Source: Dallia pectoralis (Eukaryota; Chordata; Actinopteri; Esociformes; Umbridae). Taken from it: a DNA stretch of 64,000 nucleotides. Numbering within the stretch: the first letter of the stretch is position 1; every line of letters begins with the position of its first letter. The notes beneath the pieces are model-generated. The model was not told where the DNA came from and did not search any database. It was given only the letters and a program-made list of their open reading frames with translations. This document shows positions 57,601 to 64,000 of the stretch, piece after piece. The position numbers were made by a program, and so were the translations under genes. The DNA lies in assembly GCA_029465975.1 (NCBI GenBank), contig CM055728.1:5233900-5297899 (forward strand), in the 5' to 3' direction.

Positions 57601-59612
57601 GTGTAGATAGTGTGGGCGTGTAGATAGATAGTGTGGGCGTGTAGATAGATAGTGTGGGCGTGTAGATAGATAGTGTGGGCGTGTAGATAGATAGTGTGGT
57701 AGTGTAGATAGTGTGGGCGTGTAGATAGATAGTGTGGGCGTGTAGATAGATAGTGTGGTAGTGTAGATAGTGTGGGCGTGTAGATAGATAGTGTGGGCGT
57801 GTAGATAGTGTGGGCGTGTAGCTAGATAGTGTGGGCGTGTAGATAGATAGTGTGGTGTGTAGATAGATAGTGTGGGCGTGTATATAGTGTGGGCGTGTAG
57901 ATAGATAGTGTGGGCGTGTAGATAGATAGTGTGGGCGTGTAGATAGTGTGGGCGTGTAGATTGATAGGGTGGTAGTGTAGATAGATAGTGTGGGCGTGTA
58001 GATGGATAGTGTGGGCGTGTAGATAGATAGTGTGGGCGTGTAGATAGCTAGTGTGGGCGTGTAGATAGATAGTGTGGGCGTGTAGATAGATAGTGTGGTA
58101 GTGTAGATAGTGTGGTAGTGTAGATAGATAGTGTGGGCGTGTAGATAGATAGTGTGGGCGTGTAGATAGCTAGTGTGGGCGTGTAGATAGCTAGTGTGGG
58201 CGTGTAGATAGATAGTGTGGTAGTGTAGATAGTGTGGTAGTGAAGATAGATAGTGTGGGCGTGTAGATAGATAGTGTGGGTAGTGTAGATAGTGTGGGTG
58301 TGTAGATAGATAGTGTGGGCGTGTAGATAGATAGTGTGGGTGTGTAGATAGATAGTGTGGGCGTGTAGATAGATAGTGTGGGCGTGTAGATAGATAGTGT
58401 GGGCGTGTAGATAGTGTGGGCGTGTAGATAGATAGTGTGGGCATGTAGATAGATAGTGTGGGCGTGTAGATAGATAGTGTGGGCGTGCAGATAGATAGTG
58501 TGGTAGTGTAGATAGTGTGGGCGTGTAGATAGATAGTGTGGGCGTGTAGATAGATAGTGTGGGCATGTAGATAGATAGTGTGGGTGTGTAGATAGATAGT
58601 GTGGGAGTGTAGATAGATAGTGTGGGCGTGTAGATAGATAGTGTGGGCGTGTAGATAGATAGTGTGGGCGTGTAGATAGCTAGTGTGGGCGTGTAGATAG
58701 CTAGTGTGGGCGTGTAGATAGATAGTGTGGTAGTGTAGATAGTGTGGTAGTGTAGATAGATAGTGTGGGCGTGTAGATAGATAGTGTGGTAGTGTAGATA
58801 GTGTGGGCGTGTAGATAGTGTGGGCGTGTAGATAGTGTGGGTGTGTAGATAGATAGTGTGGGCATGTAGATAGATAGTGTGGGCGTGTAGATAGATAGTG
58901 TGGGCGTGTAGATAGATAGTGTGGGCGTGTAGATAGATAGTGTGGGCGTGTAGATAGATAGTGTGGGTGTATAGATAGATAGTGTGGGCGTGTAGATAGT
59001 GTGGGCGTGTAGATAGATAGTGTGGGCGTGTAGATAGATAGTGTGGGCATGTAGATAGATAGTGTGGGCGTGTAGATAGATAGTGTGGGAGTGTAGATAG
59101 ATAGTGTGGGCGTGTAGATAGATAGTGTGGGCGTGTAGATAGATAGTGTGGGCATGTAGATAGATAGTGTGGTAGTGTAGATAGATAGTGTGGGCGTGTA
59201 GATAGATAGTGTGGGCATGTAGATAGATAGTGTGGTAGTGTAGATAGTGTGGGCGTGTAGATAGATAGTGTGGTTGTGTAGATAGTGTGGGCGTGTAGAT
59301 AGATAGTGTGGGCGTGTAGATAGATAGTGTGGTAGTGTAGATAGTGTGGGCGTGTAGATAGATAGTGTGGTAGTGTAGATAGTGTGGGTGTGTAGATAGA
59401 TAGTGTGGGCGTGTATATAGTGTGGGCGTGTAGATAGATAGTGTGGTAGCGTATATAGTGTGGGCGTGTAGATAGATAGTGTGGGCGTGTAGATAGTGTG
59501 GGTGTGTAGATAGATAGTGTGGGCGTGTAGATAGTGTGGGCGTGTAGATAGATAGTGTGGGCGTGTAGATAGATAGTGTGGGCGTGTAGATAGTTTGGGC
59601 GTGATATGTGGC
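51663..59612. repeat. 8-kb satellite of a 21-bp unit with higher-order structure
   Basis: The basic unit is GTGTGGGCGTGTAGATAGATA. Frequent variants are a 17-bp form lacking one GATA, a GTGGTAG form, and rare forms (GATTGATAGGGTGGTAG, GATGGATAG, GATAGCTAG, GTAGCGTATATAG). The rare forms occur in fixed order, giving a higher-order repeat of about 0.7-1.2 kb. The long minus-strand ORFs (LSTRPHY-type) are by-products of a 21-bp unit. A central stretch (about 54.4-56.2 kb) is rich in single-base losses. Confidence 0.95.
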
Positions 59613-62312
59613 GTGATAATTCTTGTTCTAGTTATGATTCAGATCATCATACATTTACAATTACGATTAAAGAACGCCAGATATTCCCCTTCCAAGGACA
59701 CTTGCATTGCATCTCTTTTCAGTGGAGTAAATTAATTAGTTAAAAAAAGAATTAACCTTAAGGGTACATGCTGCCTTATAAACTGCAACTACAGTGATGC
59801 ACGGCACACTTATCTATTTTGTTCAAGTGTAACATTTCTTAATCATGATTAATCAAGTGCACTCGTATAGCTTCTCTCACTATGCAGCACTTATCCATCA
59901 GCTGAGAGGTCCTGAGTCGTCGAGACCTTATATTGTTGGTCACTACCCCGTCAGGGTTTTAGTGGGGAGCAAGGGATGGGTTAACTCCAAGATCACACCC
60001 TGTCAATTCTGACATATGTGGGCTATCAGTAGCATTATCGCGACCACCATCATCATCAACATAGCATTACTGGCATGAGAAACAATATGGGACATACCAT
60101 CTGAGTAAGCGAGGGGGGTCGGGTAAGACATATATATATTGACATATATATTAGCAGGCATGGTATTCTTACAGTATCATTTGAGTAACATAATCAGATA
60201 TGTATTCCTATATTTTTCAAATATATTTCCGACCAGCACTGACGTAACCTGTGCTTACGATGGAAATCCGAAGGTCCTGGAAAACATTGGTGAGGATAGA
60301 GTAAAGGTAAAAAGGTCAAGTAAAGTTGAAGTATGTAACTTTATGATTCCTTCAGAATGAGCTGTAAGAAAAGAATGTAGGTTTACAATGTTCCTTGCTC
60401 TCTATGCTAACAGACAGGCATGACATCCCCTCTCTCTGCTTCCTGGCTGGAATTATTACTGAAGCCATCAAAATGGAACTGCCAGCCTCACACTAACGCA
60501 CACCTGCACTCCCACAAACGCACACACATGCATATATACACACATGCATATACGCACACACAATATATCCACTCCTAATACCATTCCAGTACAAACAATT
60601 CCGTACATTCATATTTTAATATGGTTGTGAAGGCATATGAATTACTCCAAATGTAGCGTTTTAAAGTCAATGCCACCCTGGACATCAGTGTACAGTAGTG
60701 AAAAAACACACACATTTGCATTACATAGGTTGATGTATAGATATGTAATCTTTACCCAAACACCATTGACAGATAAAGGTTACCTGTTTTGACAAATTAC
60801 AATAACATAATATAATTTGCGATAATTTATTCACCTAAATATCAACCTTTCATAGTGAGGACAAAATAGGTAGGTTCCAGTTCAATAGCTGGAATAACCT
60901 CATGGACCGGCACCAAATAAAAAGTCTGACAATGTGGCCGTTCAACTCCACCTTTGACTCATCTCTCCAGAGCCCATTGTTCCAATCGTTTTTTTATTTA
61001 TTTTGTATTTAATTAAGCCTTTTTTTAATGTGTTAATTTTGATATTCCGGCTGTAGTTGGGCAGTTTATAAATAAAGGGGGGTATGGAGACCTGTTAGAT
61101 GCCTCAGAGATTTCTTTTAGCCTAAATTTGGTGGCACAACACGTCCTGTTGTTGGCTTCGAAGGCCATCCCAGATTTGTTTTATTGCAAAATGGTAGCCA
61201 TTTAATGTGATGGTCGGGGTATACTAATGTTATCCACATATGTTAGAAAGGCTGTCGAATCAGCCAATGACATTTCCCTCAAGGCGGAGCTCCCACTCGC
61301 CACCAAGGTAAAATAGTCACATCGTTGGGTAATGGCGAGTCGGAGCTGTCGGTTGCTTCGGGGACACTGTTGCGACGCTGTCCGTGCGTACCTGCCTTAC
61401 AGTGAGTTGCCTTTGGTTTAGTAGATGCGCTGGACTGTTAGTGATACTGTTCGGTTAAGTTACGCCATATATGGGCGCAGTAGGTCTGTTGTGTGCGAGA
61501 ATTAGACTAATTTAATGTCGCCGTTCTCTGCCCATCTGTCTAGTATGCGAAGTGTATGGAACTTCTGTTGGAGTTGTGTAGTTGTTTGCTGCCTTTTCCA
61601 TTGCTCCGTGCTGTGAATGTATGTGATGTTATATTAGTAGGTTCAGCAGTATAACAGTGTTTAAAGGATATATGTTATATGTATATGTTATATGCGTTCG
61701 GGGGTTGTGGACCACGGGCGTTGCACGTGGACAGTAGAGTGCAGTCGGCATGCTTAATTAGCCACGTGATGCAGAGATTACAGGGATGTGTATGTATATG
61801 CATATGTGGGTATATATGTATATATTTATGTATGTGTGTGATGTGTATACTTTCATATTATGCACTGTGATTAATGCTGGGGTTAGTTAACCCTTTCTCA
61901 TTTATGTTATTAATGCACCGTAATTAATGCTGTGTTAACACTTTCTTATTTCTGTTTATTGAAGAACCACGGACATAAAGTCCATAACCTGAAGTTAACG
62001 TTGCCCATGTGCCTAAGATTCATTAAAGAACCCAGAACTTCATCCTGTTCTCCGCTGTTGTGTCCTGACCGACGCCCCAGAGGCGAACGCCAGCTATCCA
62101 CCATCACCTAGAATCATCCCAATAACCCATATACAGTCCTTTGCTGAACCCTCAGCTACAACATAAGTACATTGCATTGCATAAGCACCGGAAACAGCGA
62201 TTTATACCGGGATCACCCTAGATCGCAATTTACATGGAATTCAAATGTGAACTTGTGAGGTCTCGTTGTACAAAGTGAGGGAATCTAGGTAAAAGTGGTA
62301 CGATGGACTCAC
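59613..62312. other. intron sequence, no gene recognised
   Basis: CA-rich tract near 60500-60560 and an AT-rich block at 60960-61050. 61250-62150 is less AT-rich and has a possible poly(A) signal near 62022. I could not assign it to a mobile element. Confidence 0.4.
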
Positions 62313-62387
62313 GTCTTTGTTGGTTACGTCAGCTTGCACCAGAGTTCCATTCAAACAGGGCTCGACGTAGTGCAACTCTTCATTGTA
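62313..62387 (-). CDS. cacna2d3: cacna2d3-like exon 'a' (VWA domain, after the MIDAS strand)
   Basis: First exon of the gene in this window, in transcription order. The minus strand reads an acceptor ending tctatag, then 25 codons (YNEELHYVEPCLNGTLVQAD, then VTNKD), then a gtgagt donor. It starts and ends at codon boundaries. The peptide is the part of the alpha2/delta von Willebrand factor A domain just after the beta strand that follows the MIDAS motif; the MIDAS exon itself must lie beyond 64000. Alpha2/delta proteins are extracellular, membrane-anchored auxiliary subunits of Cav1 and Cav2 channels that raise surface expression and act at synapses. The remembered human CACNA2D3 segment is nearly identical, and paralogues 1 and 2 differ strongly here. 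A 23.8-kb intron full of repeats separates it from the next exon. Confidence 0.9.
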
Positions 62388-62551
62388 CTATAGATAAAAT
62401 GTACAAAAAACGTTTAAGAAAAACAAATGTGTGCACATTGGTCTTGAGTATGTATACTAAAGATCAACACAATCAAATAAATATAATACATTCAAACAGA
62501 CACACAAAGCAGATGAGTGAGGGGAAATTTAGAGAAAAACAAAGAATACAT

Positions 62552-64000
62552 TAGGCATCATCTCTCATCTCATCTTCAACCGCTTATCCGGGGTCGGGTC
62601 GCGGGGGTAGCAGCTCTAGCAGGGGACCCCAAACTTCCCTTTCCCGGGCAACATTAGCCAGCTCTGACTGGGGAATCCCGAGGCGTTCCCAGGCCAGTGT
62701 GGAGATATAATCTCTCCACCTAGTCCTGGGTCTTCCCCGAGGTCTCCTCCCAGCTGGACGTGCCTGGAACACCTCTCTAGGGAGGCGCCCAGGTGGCATT
62801 CGTACAAGATGCCCGAACCACCTCAACTGGCTCCTTTCTATGCAAAGGAGCAGCGGCTCTACTCCGAGTTCCTCTCGGATGACTGAGCTTCTCACCCTAT
62901 CCCTAAGGGAGAGGCCAGCCACCTTTCTGAGAAAACCCATTTCGGCCGCTTGTACCCGCGATCTAGTTCTTTCGGTCATGACCCAGCTTTCATGACCATA
63001 GGTGAGGGTAGGAACAAAGATTGACCGGTAGATCGAGAGCTTTGCCTTTCGGCTCAGCTCTCTTTTCGTCACAACGGTGCGGTGAAGCGAATGCAACACC
63101 GCCCCCGCTGCTCCGATCCTCCGACCAATCTCCCGCTCCATTGTTCCCTCACTCGCGAACAAGACCCCGAGGTACTTGAACTCCTTCACTTGGAGTAAGG
63201 ACTCATTCCCTACCCGGAGTAGGCACTCCACCGGTTTCCTGCTGAGAGTCATGGCCTCAGATTTAGAGGTGCTAACCCTCATCCCAGCCGCTTCACACTC
63301 GGCTGCGAACCGATCCAGTGAGTGCTGAAGGTCACCGACCGATGAGGCCATCAGGACCACATCATCTGCAAAAAGCAGTGATGTGACCATCAGCCCACCG
63401 AACGGGAACCCCTCCCCCCCATGACTACGCCTTGATATCCTGTCCATGAATATTACAAACAGGATTGGTGACAAAGCGCAGCCCTGGCGGAGGCCAACCC
63501 CCACCTGGAACGAATCCGACTTACTGCCGAGGACACGGACACAGCTCATGCTTTGAGCGTACAGAGATTGGATGGCCCTGAGAAGAGACCCCCTCACCCC
63601 ATACTCCCGCAGCACCTCCCACAAAAGATCCCGGGGTACCCGGTCATACGCCTTCTCCAGATCCACAAAACACATGTAGACTGGATGGGCATACTCCCAG
63701 GCCCCCTCCAGGATCCTTGCGAGAGTAAAGAGCTGGTCCGTGGTTCCCCGGCCAGGACGAAAACCGCATTGTTCCTCTTCAATCTGAGGTTCGACTATTG
63801 GCCGAACCCTCCTTTCCAGCACTTTGGAGTACACTTTACCAGGGAGGCTGAGGAGTGTCACTCCTCTGGCACTGTCCCAGACTTCCATGCAATGTTGAAG
63901 AGGCGTGTCAACCAAGACAGCCCTTCCCCACCCAAAGCTTTTAGCATTTCTGGACGAATCTCATCAGTCCCTGGGGCTTTGCCACTGTGGAGTTGTTTGA
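62552..64000 (-). mobile_element. RTE/Rex3-like LINE, 3' part, running off the window edge
   Basis: The 3' end is at about 62552, with a simple TGAGATGAGAGATGATG-like tail on the minus strand. The coding part extends to the right edge. The DNA around 63465-63490 (GTGACAAAGCGCAGCCCTGG) is typical of fish Rex3/RTE elements. Target duplication cannot be checked because the 5' end is outside. Confidence 0.78.
62584..63915 (-). pseudogene. RTE/Rex3-like reverse transcriptase (internal deletion upstream)
   Basis: The minus-strand frame carries RT motifs in order: QCGFRPGRGTTDQLFTLARI, FVDLEKAYDRVPR (first catalytic Asp), GLRQGCALSPILF, LLFADDVVLMA (catalytic FADD) and FKYLGVLF. The C-terminal part has LRWFGHLVRMPPGRLPREVF and GRPRTRWRDYI, usual for RTE-clade ORF2. 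Upstream (63860-64000) the frame KAPGTDEIRPEMLKALGGEG runs to VPEE and stops; the WQTGVVVP-type segment is missing, so the RT finger region has a deletion and frame break near 63860. About 440 residues are intact after it. Confidence 0.8.

Noticed and set aside
56372..59218. 948-residue minus-strand ORF (TIYLHAHTIYL-type)
   Set aside because: It lies wholly in the 21-bp satellite; a unit divisible by three and free of stops in one frame gives an endless ORF. No unique start or domain.
61250..62150. Solo LTR or promoter region
   Set aside because: A possible poly(A) signal is present, but I found no TG..CA borders with target duplication.
1..64000. CACNA2D1, 2 or 4 as the host gene
   Set aside because: DNLKWMACANKG, GVVGTDVPV and LGIHGYAFAITNNGYILTHP fit type 3; types 1 and 2 differ throughout and type 4 differs at several of these positions.

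Overview
The window is vertebrate, almost certainly teleost, nuclear DNA. The only host gene I can support is the middle of one large gene on the minus strand. Eight short exons, each with consensus splice sites and joining in one frame (240 codons), encode the VWA-to-Cache part of a voltage-gated calcium channel alpha2/delta subunit. The residues match CACNA2D3 better than CACNA2D1, 2 or 4. In gene order the exons are at 62313-62387, 38441-38530, 36221-36334, 24089-24167, 23217-23350, 1753-1824, 1591-1671 and 846-920. Both ends of the gene lie outside the window. Everything else is intron, and most of it is transposons and tandem repeats.

Layout from left to right. 1-620 is the edge of a minus-strand LTR element. 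3981-6326 is a complete minus-strand non-autonomous LTR element with a 5-bp target duplication. 8720-10223 is the 3' end of a Ty3/gypsy chromovirus (integrase, chromodomain, LTR). 10.9-13 kb holds an unrecognised decayed sequence around a 35-bp minisatellite. 17916-19561 is a Kolobok-type DNA transposon with THAP and P2X7-C-terminus-like remnants. 20-20.9 kb holds two SINE-like repeats and 21.7-22.4 kb a palindromic ACTAGT-rich block. 27956-34122 is a fold-back DNA element split by a tandem LTR-body-LTR-body-LTR retroelement. 36.5-43.6 kb holds Harbinger and Tc1 elements, several nested. 44.0-44.7 kb is another LTR element end. 45.3-59.6 kb is dominated by four large tandem arrays, ending in 8 kb of a 21-bp satellite. 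62.55-64 kb is an RTE/Rex3-like LINE.

The most interesting signal is a group of short LTR retroelements. They carry no gag-pol but one ORF, in which an N-terminal head is followed by a long tandem-repeat tail rich in a KMAAA-type motif. In all three elements with a preserved 5' end, the bases just inside the LTR are complementary to an LTR site 30-31 nt downstream of the TATA box, the expected RNA 5' end. The paired sequences differ between elements but stay complementary, which points to Tf1/sushi-style self-priming. The chromovirus remnant at 8.7 kb is a plausible relative of the enzyme donor.

Limits: assignments rest on reading the sequence and on family knowledge from memory. Species is not determinable; the repeat types fit a ray-finned fish, and the 20-kb repeat resembles ones common in salmonid and pike genomes. 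Long ORFs inside tandem arrays are treated as by-products of repeat units divisible by three.
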